Positions 43,219-55,363 of a stretch of DNA of 64,000 nt are shown here, one piece after another. The stretch spans positions 186,001-250,000 of the forward strand of contig JAJEKV010000272.1 in NCBI GenBank assembly GCA_021234155.1, written 5' to 3'. How positions within the stretch are numbered: position 1 is the first letter of the stretch; each line of letters starts with the position of its first letter. Both the position numbers and the translations under genes were made by a program. This DNA comes from Isoetes taiwanensis (lineage: Eukaryota; Streptophyta; Lycopodiopsida; Isoetales; Isoetaceae). The notes below the pieces were generated by a model that did not search any database, was not told the DNA's origin, and saw only the letters and a list, made by a program, of their open reading frames with translations.

Positions 43219-43819
43219 ATAAGAGAGCTGATATTGTTAGTGAGCATGCAGAACCAGGAACACAATGTGAACAAGTTGACTTGGAAAATGATGAGCAATC
43301 AGCTATAAACAAGGAAATTGAGAATGTAGAAAACACTACAGAGGAACAAGAGCTTGTTGCAAATCAAAATATGAGGAGAAGAAGAAGAACAGAGGCTGAA
43401 CTGCTAAATGCAGACACACAAGACATCAATGCAGACAATTTTGAAAGAACCGAGTTTGGAACCAGCAAGAGACTAGAAAATTTTGAGATTCATGATATAC
43501 TTGCATTAGTGGAAACCAACGTTCCTAAATGTTATGACCAGGCTATTAATTCTAAGAATGCTGATAGATGGCAAGCAGCAATAAATGAAGAAATGCTTTC
43601 ATTCGAAAGGACAGGAACATATGAGTTAGTAGAAAGACCAATTAATAGAAACATGGTTGGTAATAAATGGATTTTTAAGCTAAAGATTGGAGTAAATGGT
43701 GAGCACAAGTACAAGGCAAGACTTGTTGCTCAGGGCTTTTCCCAAAAGAAAGGAATTGATTATGAAGAGACTTTTTCACCTATAGTTAAACTAACGAGCA
43801 TCAGGATCGATGTTATTGG
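43199..43819 (+). pseudogene. Copia reverse transcriptase, first part
   Basis: After a variable acidic linker, the frame reads WQAAINEEMLSFERTGTYEL, GNKWIFKLKIGVNGEHKYKA, RLVAQGFSQKKGIDYEETFS and PIVKLTSIRI. These are the fingers and start of the palm of the Copia reverse transcriptase. The Gypsy element interrupts it directly after this point. Confidence 0.9.
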
Positions 43820-43824
43820 CTTAT

Positions 43825-46548
43825 TGTAACGATCCTAGGCCCTAAGACTTCGGCATTGGTATTGCACATAAACATATATTTAATAGATTGGGATATTGGG
43901 ATGCATATATCCAATATCCACATAAGCCAAACTAGAAAAAGAAAAATTGTAGAAGAGGGCTTTTGTTGGTGGTACGTGAGGTTTCTTTTGCAAGAGGAGC
44001 TCCAGAAGGAATTTGGGTTGCAGAGGAGTCGGAGGAGGCTATCTGGAGGCAAGAGCTTGCGTAGACGGCATCAAATCTTCCTTTTCAGGTGGGGTTTTGC
44101 TGAGTTAATTGAGGTAGATATGGGCTGCCATGATTGGATATTGATGAATTATCAAGGCTGCATATGTTATCGATTTGTGCATGCTTTCCTTAGAGGCCTA
44201 GTAAAGGCTATGCTTGGATCTGGGAAGATGTGGTATTGCTTTGATTGATGGCACGAATATTTGTGTATGAGTAACTATCTAGAAGGGTGTAAATCTGATT
44301 GGTAAGAGCTTGAATCGGTGTTCAAAGTTGAATTAATCTCTGTAAGAGCTAAGTGGTAAAGCCTTTGGAAGAGCAAATTCTGCAGACCAGCTTGATCCAG
44401 AACAGATGGATACACATAACTTGAGCCCGTTGGGTGTTGGAAATGGCCGATTTGCTGTTGGAAATGGCCGATTCAGGGTCTTCGGCTATGATTAAGGAGT
44501 TTTGTGGAGAATCCAGATTATAAAAAAGGCAGGAAACTGGTCGGAAGTAGGGTAGAAAGGTCTGATTTGATCAGGAGATGCATGAATCAGAGGAATCGTG
44601 AGTATTTGGATCAGAGGAATTATGTCAAAAGGGTGATTGAAGGGAATAATCTGTGAGTGGGTCATGCTGGAACTATCTGGGAAGGGCCGATTTGGCCTAG
44701 GAAAGGGATAATCCGACCTGGAACGGCATAAAATCAGATAATCCATGTATATCTTGCATGAATCGAAGATCCTCTGATTCCTCTAAATCCAGGGAAAACT
44801 CACTCGAATCAAGAGGAATCAAGTCGAAACTGCCAGGAAAAGATCTGATTTGGTTGTGGGTCACTAGTATAGGGAGGATCGATGCAGGATCCAAAGCCCA
44901 AAGAGGCCGAAGTCTGTATTTTCGTTTCTGTAACTTTTGGGTTTCGTTTCTATTTTCTTTGTTGTTTATATTTGGAGTTCACTTTGTTGTCTTGTTAAAT
45001 TGTTTGCCTATTAAATTACAAAGCTAAATAACCAAGGATATAGTTGGCTTGCATTTTGGCTTAAGGCAAAGGAAGGATTTAGTCGGCAGAAGAGATCCAG
45101 CATTAAGACAGCGACGGAATAATAACAAATTGTAAGAAATTCTATGAATGGTTGCTTTAACTAAGATATTATGTAAATTAAATCTAGTAAATCAAAGGTA
45201 TCTAAGATAATTATACGGGCTTGCTCTTGGAGATGGTGCTTTCACGGGGGCCGCTTGATGGAAGTTCGGGCAGATTGCGGTCAGGGGACCCCATGGATTT
45301 TTAAGCAGGAAAAGTGTAAGTTGAGGCCCCGGTCTAGTCTCGATGCTAATTAATTGTTTAGCTATGGAAGTGGAATTTTAAATATTAAAACATTGGAACC
45401 ATACCTAAGGGAGTTTAAGTAAATAATAAGATGAAGCGAGTACTGCATCAACCTTATAGGGGTGGTTTGGGCACGCTACATCAACGTTTGAGTAGTCATT
45501 ATGGTTTTCATCATCGATTTAGCTACATCGGCATGGTTAGGTTGTATGGGCAACCTCGACAAGGGCTAAGAGTGTGATCTAGGCACATTTATAGTAAATT
45601 CTCTAATGAACCCACATGTCATGGTCCTTGCATTGTTCCACTGTTGTCTTGGTATTTGATTATGTACTTGGAACCTCCGGGGTCGGACTTCTAGGTTCGG
45701 TGGCCTAGGTTGCTCCGGCATGCTCATGTTCATCTGTGATTCTTTGTGGTTATTGTGCTCTATGACACCGGGCGTAGTTCTCCTGGCAGGGATGCTACGT
45801 CACCTCTGTGACTCCATGGTAAGAGGTCCTCGGGCGGGGCGTGGGCTGGGAAGGGTATCTTTATCTGAGGTTCACCCACCAACTCCGCCAGCGGGGCTCT
45901 AGATGTGAGCTGGCGGGCATTTCTTCGCTACTGGGGGCTGCATGTAGGGTTGGTGAGCTTCCCATTGTCCCGGAGCTTTGTTATGTTGTTTTGGTACTTT
46001 GGCTTTGTGTTCTTTGCTCTGGACTCTTATGATATTTCTTTTGTTGTCATTGTCTAGCACTGCACCATAGTCTCTTGTATATTTGGAATTGTTCATGTGT
46101 ATGTTATCCAAGATGTCGAAAAGTGTTCCTATGTATGCGATGCTTGACTCTGAGGATCCCCACTTAGTCACGAGGACTAACCCGGTGAGTGCATGTGCGA
46201 TGAACCGCAAGGTGGCGGGTCAAGTTGATGGTGGCAATATGGTAGGGAATCGTGCTTGAGTTCTAGAGCTACTTGATTCTGTTTGATTCGCTCAGTGTTG
46301 TTGTATATGGATATTTATAACACATTGTAAATATTTGAGCTATTGATCTGTCCAGTTAGAACTTGGAATATATTAAGCTCATGAATATGTTGAATGCATG
46401 AACCAGGGTTGTTTGTTGAGCCTAAACTGTGGATTTTAATTGCAAAGGAAGATTTAATTCTTCACCTGAATTCACATGTACACAAATCTAGCCTTAAGTA
46501 GACAAGATCCCGAAGTTGCAGGAGGGTCAACTCGGCAGGCTCGTCACA
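43825..46548 (+). repeat. Gypsy 5' LTR
   Basis: 2.7-kb terminal repeat, TG...CA ends, matching 48015-50724. The short frames inside it are not genes. Long AT-rich stretches are identical to the 3' copy while GC-rich patches differ (for example 45240-45350 and 45830-45960). Confidence 0.95.
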
Positions 46549-46550
46549 AT

Positions 46551-46565
46551 TGGTATCAGAGCATG
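46551..46565 (+). other. Primer-binding site (initiator tRNA-Met)
   Basis: TGGTATCAGAGCATG starts two bases after the 5' LTR. It matches the plant TGGTATCAGAGC primer site that pairs with the 3' end of initiator tRNA-Met. Confidence 0.9.
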
Positions 46566-46649
46566 TTGGATCTTAGTGGGAGTTTGAGAATGGTTCATGC
46601 TCTTGAAGTGGGTTGTTAATGTTTCCATTGTCTATGTGCAGACTAGTAA

Positions 46650-47560
46650 GAGATCATGGATGCTGGTGGTGCTAGTAGTGCAGGGGGAGACGGAGCCGAT
46701 GGGGCTCCAGATGTAACTAGTATTTTGCAAGCTATTCAAAGAAGCCTTGCGGCAGAAAGTGCATCGTCCTTGTGAAGAGTGAGGCCGAGAAAGCCATTGA
46801 TAAGGTGTTAAAGGACACCAAAAGAGAAGTGTTCTGGTGAGAACACAACAGGGGGATGATCGATGCCCGGCTCAGGTGGGGTAGAGTTTTATTTTGATCT
46901 AATCGAGAGCACGAGGATTACGCGGAAGGCTTTGCTTGCTCGGGCAATGTTAGGAGGCTTTGCAAGAGTTTGGTGGGAGACATGCCCGATTGATGCGGGA
47001 AGACTCCGAAGATGGGCTACATGGGCTGATTTTAAGACCGCTTTTGAGGGTCATTTCACACCTCCGGGGGTACAAGGTTGAGAAGATGAACGAAGTTCTT
47101 CGATTGTGTCTGAGATCGCACAAGAGTGATTATAATGAGAGGTTTAGAAGGTTGCGGCCTCATTGTCCTGTTATGGATAAAGTCAAAAGTCGCGGTTCTA
47201 GATTTGTGAAGGGCCTTAATGTGGATATCAAGAGTAATGATGGTCGAGTTGCTTATAAGGACCTCGAGGAGGTTGTTGGATTGCCAAAAGCCGAAACATT
47301 TGGTGAGAAAGCTGCATTAGAAACCCAAAGAAAGAGGCGAGGCACCTTCCTCTTGGCCGGTTGAGAGCTCGTATGGCCGAAGACGATCATTTAGAGGGGA
47401 GTTATCTGCTAACCAATCTGTGGAGGTTCAGAGCAACAATATGAGGAACCGGGCAAGTAATAGCCAGATTGAAGGTAATAAGTTACCCCCACGGCTCACT
47501 GACGAGGAAAGGCACTTTGGCTTTGAAGAGGGGCGCGAGTTGTAGGGCAACAGCCACACA
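46650..47560 (+). pseudogene. Gypsy gag, broken
   Basis: Retrotrans_gag-type text: VEFYFDLIESTRITRKALLA, FARVWWETCPIDAGRLRRWA and TWADFKTAFEGHFTPPGVQG. After a frameshift come SHKSDYNERFRRLRPHCPVM, FVKGLNVDIKS and, further on, KAALETQRKRRG. Later text (47560-47700) is unreadable. No protease, reverse transcriptase or integrase motif follows before the 3' LTR. Confidence 0.85.
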
Positions 47561-48014
47561 AGAAACAATTGCCCAAGATTTGGCAAAGATTGAGGACGTA
47601 GCTCCTCAATGCCTATGGATTCACAACGATAGATAGAAGTGCCATGGGACGGAAGCGATCAATCGATATCCAAATGCTGGTAGAGGCAGAGGCCGTGGAG
47701 AACCTCGATTGAATCAAAGGGAGCGTCAGCCTGAGGAAAGATGGGGTACAGATGATAGAATCATTGAGCGAAGGCAGCCGAGTGGTGAAGTTAGAGCTGC
47801 CGCTTGTTGATGGATCTTCCATAACACCAAATGGTTGTGTACCTTGCCCCCGAAGCTCCGCGTGATAGAGCGCAAAGCTTCGTAAAGTTGATTCCGGTAA
47901 GGTTCAGGATGGTTTTGCTTTTGTTTCATTGTTGTAGCAGTCTGTATGTCAATAAGTATGACAGCTCCTAGGATCGACCCATGAGGACATGGGTTGAATT
48001 TTAGAAGGGGAGAT

Positions 48015-50724
48015 TGTAACGATCCTAGGCCCTAAGACTTCGGCATTGGTATTGCACATAAACATATATTTAATAGATTGGGATATTGGGATGCATATAT
48101 CCAATATCCACATAAGCCAAACTAGAAAAAGAAAAATTGTAGAAGAGGGCTTTTTTGTTGGTGGTACGTGAGGTTTCTTTTGCAAGAGGAGCTCAGAAGG
48201 AATTTGGGTTGCAGGAGGAGTCGGAGGAGGCTATCTGGAGGCAAGAGCTTGCGTAGACGGCATCAAATCTTCCTTTTCAGGTGGGGTTTTGCTGAGTTAA
48301 TTGAGGTAGATATGGGCTGCCATGATTGGATATTGATGAATTATCAAGGCTGCATATGTTATCGATTTGTGCATGCTTTCCTTAGAGGCCTAGTAAAGGC
48401 TATGCTTGGATCTGGGAAGATGTGGTATTGCTTTGATTGATGGCACGAATATTTGTGTATGAGTAACTATCTAGAAGGGTGTAAATCTGATTGGTAAGAG
48501 CTTGAATCGGTGTTCAAAGTTGAATTAATCTCTGTAAGAGCTAAGTGGTAAAGCCTTTGGAAGAGCAAATTCTGCAGACCAGCTTGATCCAGAACAGATG
48601 GATACACATAACTTGAGCCCGTTGGGTGTTGGAAATGGCCGATTTGCTGTTGGAAATGGCCGATTCAGGGTCTTCGGCTATGATTAAGGAGTTTTGTGGA
48701 GAATCCAGATTATAAAAAAGGCAGGAAACTGGTCGGAAGTAGGGTAGAAAGGTCTGATTTGATCAGGAGATGCATGAATCAGAGGAATCGTGAGTATTTG
48801 GATCAGAGGAATTATGTCAAAAGGGTGATTGAAGGGAATAATCTGTGAGTGGGTCATCTTTGGAACTATATGGGAAGGGCCGATTTGGCCTAGGAAAGGG
48901 ATAATCCGACCTGGAACGGCATAAAATCAGATAATCCATGTATATCTTGCATGAATCAAAGATCCTCCGATTCCTCTAAATCCAGGAAAACTCCACTCGA
49001 ATCAAGAGGAATCAAGTCGAAACTGCCAGGGAAAAGATCTGATTTGGTTGTGGGTCACTAGTATAGGGAGGATCGATGCAGGATCCAAAGCCCAAAGAGG
49101 CCGAAGTCTGTATTTTCGTTTCTGTAACTTTTGGGTTTCGTTTCTATTTTCTTTGTTGTTTATATTTGGAGTTCACTTTGTTGTCTTGTTAAATTGTTTG
49201 CCTATTAAATTACAAAGCTAAATAACCAAGGATATAGTTGGCTTGCATTTTGGCTTAAGGCAAAGGAAGGATTTAGTCGGCAGAAGAGATCCAGCATTAA
49301 GACAGCGACGGAATAATAACAAATTGTAAGAAATTCTATGAATGGTTGCTTTAACTAAGATATTATGTAAATTAAATCTAGTAAATCAAAGGTATCTAAG
49401 ATAATTATACGGGCTTGCTCTTGGAGATGGTGCTTTCCTGGGAGCTGCTTGATGGAAGTTCCAGGCAGTTGCGGTCAGGGGACCCCATGGATTTTTAAGC
49501 AGGAAAAGTGTAAGTTGGAGGCGCCAGTCTCGATGCGCAATTAATTGTTTAGCTATGGAAGTGGAATTTTAAATATTAAAACATTGGAACCATACCTAAG
49601 GGAGTTTAAGTAAATAATAAGATGAAGCGAGTACTGCATCAACCTTATAGGGGTGGTTTGGGCACGCTACATCAACGTTTGAGTAGTCATTATGGTTTTC
49701 ATCATCGATTTAGCTACATCGGCATGGTTAGGTTGTATGGGCAACCTCGACAAGGGCTAAGAGTGTGATCTAGGCACATTTATAGTAAATTCTCTAATGA
49801 ACCCACATGTCATGGTCCTTGCATTGTTCCACTGTTGTCTTGGTATTTGATTATGTACTTGGAACCTCCGGGGTCGGACTTCTAGGTTTGATTGGCCTAG
49901 GTTGCTCGGCATGCTCATGTTCATCTGTGATTCTTTGTGGTTATTGTGCTCTATGACACCGGGCGTAGTTCTCCTGGCAGGGATGCTACGTCACCTCTGT
50001 GACTCCATGGTAAGAGGTCCTCGGCGGGGCGGGATTTTGGGAAGGGTATCTTACTGAGGTTCACCCCACCAACTCATGCAAGGCTCTCGAGAATGTGAGC
50101 TGGGCATTTCTCGCTAACGGGGCCTGCATGTAGGTCGGGTGAGCTTCCCATTGTCAGGAGCTTTGTTATGTTGTTTTGGTACTTTGGCTTTGTGTTCTTT
50201 GCTCGGACTCTTATGATATTTCTTTTGTTGTCATTGTCTAGCTTCGCACCATAGTCTCTTGTATATTTGGAATTGTTCATGTGTATGTTATCCAAGATGT
50301 CGAGTGTTCCTATGTAACGCAGTGACTACGGGATCCCCACTTAGTCACGAGGACTAACCCCAGTGAGTGCATGTGCAGTGAACCCGCAAGGTGGCGGTCA
50401 AGTTGATGGTGGCAATATGGCCGGGAATCGTGCTTGAGTTCTAGAGCTAGCAGTTCTGTTGATTCGCTCAGTGTTGTTGTATATGGATATTTATAACACA
50501 TTGTAAATATTTGAGCTATTGATCTGTCCAGTTAGAACTTGGAATATATTAAGCTCATGAATATGTTGAATGCATGAACCAGGGTTGTTTGTTGAGCCTA
50601 AACTGTGGATTTTAATTGCAAAGGAAGATTTAATTCTTCACCTGAATTCACATGTACACAAATCTAGCCTTAAGTAGACAAGATCCCGAGTTGCCCGGAG
50701 GGTCAACTCGGCAGGCTCGTCACA
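48015..50724 (+). repeat. Gypsy 3' LTR
   Basis: Second copy of the 2.7-kb terminal repeat, preceded by the purine tract and followed by the CTTAT target duplication. Confidence 0.95.
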
Positions 50725-52005
50725 CTTATGCAAATCCTCACAATCTACTTCTACATCATATGGATGTAAGTACTGCTTTTCTAGATGCGGATTTAGATGA
50801 GGACATATTTATGAAGCAGGCCAAAGGCTATGAACGAGGAAAAAATATGGTCTGGAAATTAAAAAAAGGCATTGTACGGGCTGAAACAATCACCAAGGCA
50901 ATGGTTTATGTGTATGGATAATTTTCTCAGAGAACAAGTGTTTATAAAGTTGTAGAACGATGGTAATTTGTATATTTTCAAGCATAATGATCAGTTTTGC
51001 ATTATTGCTCTCTATATTGATGATAACATCATGGTAGCCAATCATGTTGATTGTTTAAATTACTACAAACAGATTCTTAGCAACAGATTTAAAATGACAG
51101 ATCTTGGTTCTCTTAAAAAATTTCTAGGGATGGAAGTTTTCAGAAATAATGAGCAGAAAAGACTTTACATAACATAGGTTACGAACACACCAGGTATGTT
51201 GCAAAGATTTGGCATGGTTGATTGCAAAATAGCTTCTTCTCCTTTAGTTACAAATCAAAAGTTATCATTGGAGCAAAGTCCCAAAAATGAAGAAGAAATG
51301 AAAGAAATGGAAAGATGCCCATACAGGGAGTTGATTGGTTGTCTCTTATATGTGGCAAACACATACAGACCAGATATTGCATTCAGTGTTAATTTATTGA
51401 GCAAATTTTTGAATAACCCAGGAAGGCAGCATTGGCAAGCAGCAAAAAGGGTACTTAGATTCCTTAAAGGAACACAAAACTATGGATTGACATTTTGCAA
51501 TGATGACCTCACACTAACAACATACTCAGATGCAGACTAGGGTGGGGATTTGGACACAAGGGAGTCTACATCTGGATATGTGTTAAAACTTGGAGGCACA
51601 TGTATATCAGAGAGAAGCAAGAAACAAGGGTGCATAGCAATGTCAACTACAGAGGCTGAGTACAATGCAATATCATTGGCTGCGAAAGAGATTGTCTGGG
51701 TAAGAAGAATCTTAGATGAGCTTGGCATACCGCAAATGGAACCAACAATTTTTTATACAGATAGTTTAAGTTGCCTTGCTATTACAAGAAATCCGGTCCT
51801 TCATGAGAGGACAAAACATATTGAACTGCAAATTCATTTTGTGAGAGATATGGTGCCAAAGGGAAAAAATTCAGTTCAATATAAGAGTATTGAAGAACAA
51901 ACAGCAGATGCGCTTATTAAAGTTTTGCCTGTTTACAGGTTTCAGAAGTTACAGACAATGTTAGGAGTGAAAGAAGTCAAAATAACAGATGACATGAAAG
52001 GGGAA
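50725..52005 (+). pseudogene. Copia reverse transcriptase (second part) and RNase H
   Basis: It continues from 43819 with HHMDVSTAFLDADLDEDIFM (first catalytic Asp), then FIIALYIDDNIMVAN, the YxDD box as YIDD, then FKMTDLGSLKKFLGMEVF. RNase H text follows: [37 protein letters not shown] and [20 protein letters not shown]. Stops include TAG codons at about 51176 and 51538. A 22-base-scale deletion is likely after the KKGI region near 50870, since the GLKQSPR block is missing. Confidence 0.88.
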
Positions 52006-52538
52006 TGAAGGAAATCATAGTCATGTCATCTGTATTTCTAGTATCTAAGTACATGCAGAAGGATATGAGTATATGCAGAAGGATCTTAGAAGAATTAAAT
52101 CTCTAAGGTATCAGGGGTTAATATCATGGTCAATAGTGTGGATTTAAACCATTGGACCGGAATATTATGTATTTATAGTAGTCTATAAATGAATAGAATA
52201 GTGCCTAATCTGTATTCAGGAATAGGAAGCTCGAAACCAACTGAAAAGTTCGGTGAGCTCTCGATTATATATGAAAACCAAGAAGTACGTATAATAGACA
52301 GATGAAAGCTGAAGATACGGCAGATCCGACATGTATCTCAGGGGTTTCCGATGCTATTTTAGTTTGATCCATATACTTCAAAGTGTCTCACTTGTGCTAC
52401 AGTAACTTTCAGTTCAAAGTCATAAAGATATATTACCTATATAGTTTTTTTAAAGCCTCCTATAGTTCAAGTTCCAAATTGAAATATATTGCTAGTCATA
52501 TATTATTGTATTTCAATTGTGACTAGCCTATTCTATCA
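52006..52538 (+). repeat. Copia 3' LTR
   Basis: 533 bp, TGAAGG...TATCA. It matches the two halves of the LINE-split 5' LTR (33794-34038 and 35989-36269). Confidence 0.93.
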
Positions 52539-55141
52539 ATTTTATGGCAAATGGTAAGTCCATGACACATTTTTTCACACTTTATAGTGGGAATGAATTT
52601 TTGATATGCTAAAATTGGCATATCTATTATCATTATTTCGGAATGGAAATTTAAGAGCAAAAAGCAAAGCTGCATTTGCATTTATATCTGGAGCTATCCA
52701 GATGCTCAAATGCTGGATGGCACAGGATAAACGTCTCAGCATGAGCGAAGCATATGTTAAGGGCTTTCTGGACACTTTTAGGTGTGTCGGTAATAAGGGC
52801 TTTGGCATATTTTGTAGAGCTCAAAGCTTTAAGTATAAATTATATTTGTTTTTTCTGGCAAAAGAAGCATGTTTTTATTAAGAATCGGCCTGAATCATCA
52901 AATCTTCAAATAGAAAGTCGAAGCAACTGCGACGGTTTCACGATTCGAAATTTTCTCCCACACACTAGGAATAATGCCTAAAACTGGAATACCCATCATC
53001 TCCACAAAGCCCTGTCCTAAAGCAAAAATATGCCATGCTCTCCGAAGCTATTAGATCTAATAATATTCCTGACATTTTAATTCCAACGGATTGAATAAGA
53101 AATTCAAAGAGTTATTAAGCTAACAAATAATAAAATGGGAAAACTACCAATATGCCCCCTACAAGTTTTGATAATTACCAAAATGCCCCTCTATGTTTCA
53201 AAGTTAAACCCAACTTAGAAATAATGGAATGCAAAGGATTTGAGGTCCTTTTCAATCATAATGATGTGGTGCCACATTCAGTGCAGTTTCATATAAGAAC
53301 ATGCTTGGGATGAGAGATTTTGCATTGTGCTTCTAGAAACCATGCTAACAGAGAACTAAGGCGATGATGCTTTGATAAGATTATTTTCCTGAATTCCTCA
53401 TGCGTGTTGCATGGTATATCTTTATGACAAGCATTTATTTGGATGCTTACATTTTGACTGGATGAAAGGATACGCCTTGGGATATTCTATTACGAACAAT
53501 TCCTTCACAAGCTCTACTATCGATTTTGCCAAATAAAAATAGATAAACACAAGGAAATAACCAGATTTTCAAAGAAGCATATGCTCCATTGTAGACTTTC
53601 AAGTCAGAAGCTGTAGATTATACAAATTCTATTGGCCAACATTAATGCAGGTGTAATTTGATGCATTCACAAAGTAGCATCAAGTGTCACAAAACCCTTT
53701 TCTCTTTTTCTAACACAACATGCCCGCTAAAGGACCATTAAAGAAGGTAGTTTTGCATTATTGCTTCTTTGTTTGTAGAATTACATATTCCAATAAGTGA
53801 ATTGGTTAAAAATAAAAAATATTTCGATGCCACTGTGATTTTTTTTTCTTTTTTTTATTATTCTCATATATTTAGACACAACGATGTTGGGAAAGAGAAA
53901 TGTTCGCGACGACCTTGGCTGCCACGATAAATTTCTTATACATCTTATCCTGCTTGATCCAAAGGGAATCAACTCTAAATCTTTAACGCGGAGATTTGAA
54001 AGGTGGGAAGAAAGAGGGCAAATAGGGAAGGGGGAAGAAAAAAAGGAAGGAAAAAGGGGGGAAGGAAAAAGGAAGGGGAAAAGAGGGAAAATGCAAAGGA
54101 AAAAGTAAAAACGGAAAGGAGAGGGGAAATGAAAAATGGGAAAAGGAAAGGTAAAATGAGAAAACATAAAGAAAAGGGCAAAGAAGGGAAGGGGAAAAGG
54201 GAAAATCGGGAATGGGAAAATAGAAACATGAAAGAAAAATGGGAAAAGCAAAAAGGAGCATAAAAAAAGGAAAGAGGGGAAAGGCGAAGGGGAAGGAGAA
54301 ATGAGTTAAATGCACACAAATCCCTTATATCTAGCAATATTGGTTTGGTTTGCTATAAAATGGGATCGAATCCACACAACCTTCTTATAGTCCAGCAATT
54401 TTGGGCTTCACTATTAGTATAATGCTAAAACGCCACAATACTTTACCAATTTCCATATGTGGTGTACCCCAACTTGTGGGGGATAGCCCACAAATGAGGA
54501 TCACTATCTACCGAGGCATAACTTGTGAATATGTCCATCTAACAGCTCTCAATGTTTGAAGGCACTTCTTATATGAATATGCACCTAAACAAAAGGGGGG
54601 TCTAGAGGGGATTTATTTTTTTATTGTGTGAAAGGAAATGGTTGTGCGCAGTGGGAAAATAAGATTATAGAGCATTTCCTATTGATAGTGTGGTTAAAAG
54701 AGCAGGATAAAGAATGACCATAGAGTCAACCCAATAGACGCTAGTCTACGAGACAAAGAAGAACAAATAACTAGAGACTAGACTACTGTGAAACAACCAA
54801 CAAAGAGAACATCATAGAATGTGCCAAGGAGCACTACCATTGGCTAGCTTAAATTTAAAAGGTCCTTGATTCCGCAGGCTTTCGAAGCGAAGAGGTCTTC
54901 CAACAAAGCATGAAGATCAATGGAGTGTTCCTACAAAAACATGGAGATCAATGGAGTATTTCAACGGAGGTCAAAACATGGTGCTGCTACTACTAAAAGA
55001 ATATCCTACATGTTATGGCCTAGGTACCAATAAATATCGCCACGTGGACATGAGGTGTCAAGATGACCTTTTCAGAAAAGGGCTATATTTGGGAGGGTAT
55101 TAGGTTTTCGTGGTAGAAGAATTGCCGGAGCCATAACCAGG
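52539..55141. other. Mostly non-genic; one short coding-like piece and a purine tract
   Basis: At 52650-52810 an open plus-strand stretch reads AKSKAAFAFISGAIQMLKCW and LSMSEAYVKGFLDTFR, protein-like but unrecognised. The purine-only tract at 53998-54305 is listed separately. At 54930-54965 the phrase AACATGGAGATCAATGGAGT nearly repeats within 40 bp. The remainder shows nothing definite. Confidence 0.5.
53998..54305. repeat. About 300-bp polypurine (G/A) tract
   Basis: The plus strand is almost pure GGGAAAA/GGAAGGAAAAA-type text, with only scattered T and C. Reading frames on either strand across it (Lys/Gly/Glu-rich or Phe/Pro/Ser-rich) are composition artefacts. Such tracts can form triplexes. 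Confidence 0.9.
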
Positions 55142-55363
55142 ATGATCGAGGTAGTGCTGAACGATCGACTTGGCAAGAAGGTCCGTGTCAAGTGTAACGA
55201 GGATGATACCATCGGCGACCTGAAGAAGCTCGTTGCTGCTCAAACTGGTACCAGGGCTGAAAAAATCAGAATCCAAAAATGGTACACTATTTACAAGGAT
55301 CATATAACTCTTGGGGATTATGAAATACATGATGGCATGGGTTTGGAGCTCTATTATAACTGA
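55142..55363 (+). CDS. UBL5: Ubiquitin-like protein 5 (Hub1 homologue)
   Basis: 73 residues, the exact family length. It is an atypical ubiquitin fold with no C-terminal Gly-Gly, which binds spliceosomal partners (Snu66/Sart1, Prp38) non-covalently and tunes splice-site use. It starts [20 protein letters not shown] and ends in the diagnostic [11 protein letters not shown] with the tyrosine pair at 71-72. Asp22, the residue that contacts the HIND helix, is present. Two positions usually invariant differ: Arg43 where V/I is usual (KIRIQKW) and Gly58 where Lys is usual (TLGDYEI). The coding region is intronless, as in other plants to my knowledge. The unusual residues leave open a young retrocopy, but no poly(A) or target duplication is seen. 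Confidence 0.9.
   Translation: MIEVVLNDRLGKKVRVKCNEDDTIGDLKKLVAAQTGTRAEKIRIQKWYTIYKDHITLGDYEIHDGMGLELYYN

Larger units (their letters stand above)
43825..50724 (+). mobile_element. Ty3/Gypsy LTR retrotransposon, short internal region
   Basis: Two long LTRs (43825-46548, 2724 bp, and 48015-50724, 2710 bp) begin TGTAACGATCCTAGG and end GGCTCGTCACA. A perfect 5-bp target duplication CTTAT lies at 43820-43824 and 50725-50729. The primer site TGGTATCAGAGCATG starts at 46551. The purine tract AGAAGGGGAGA (48003-48013) precedes the 3' LTR. The internal part is only about 1.47 kb, with a broken gag and no pol, so the copy depends on others. It is inserted inside the Copia reverse transcriptase and is clearly younger than it. 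Confidence 0.95.
33794..52538 (+). mobile_element. Ty1/Copia LTR retrotransposon, host of three nested insertions
   Basis: The 5' LTR starts TGAAGGAAATCATAG at 33794 and ends ...CTATTCTATCA at 36269. The 3' LTR is 52006-52538 (533 bp) with the same ends. A 5-bp target duplication, ATTTT, lies at 33789-33793 and 52539-52543. The primer site TGGTATTAGAGCC begins at 36272, complementary to the initiator tRNA-Met 3' end. The purine tract GAAAGGGGAA precedes the 3' LTR. Removing the LINE, CACTA and Gypsy insertions leaves roughly 5-5.5 kb in the order gag, protease, integrase, reverse transcriptase, RNase H, which is Copia order. The LTR copies differ at many positions, so this is the oldest layer of the stack. 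Confidence 0.93.

Noticed and set aside
43856-46210. Multiple frames in the Gypsy LTR
   Set aside because: They lie in the long terminal repeat, recur in the other LTR with shifts, and show no domain.
53781-54337. Several long Phe/Pro/Ser-rich or Lys/Gly/Glu-rich frames on both strands
   Set aside because: They are translations of a purine-only tract and have no protein features.
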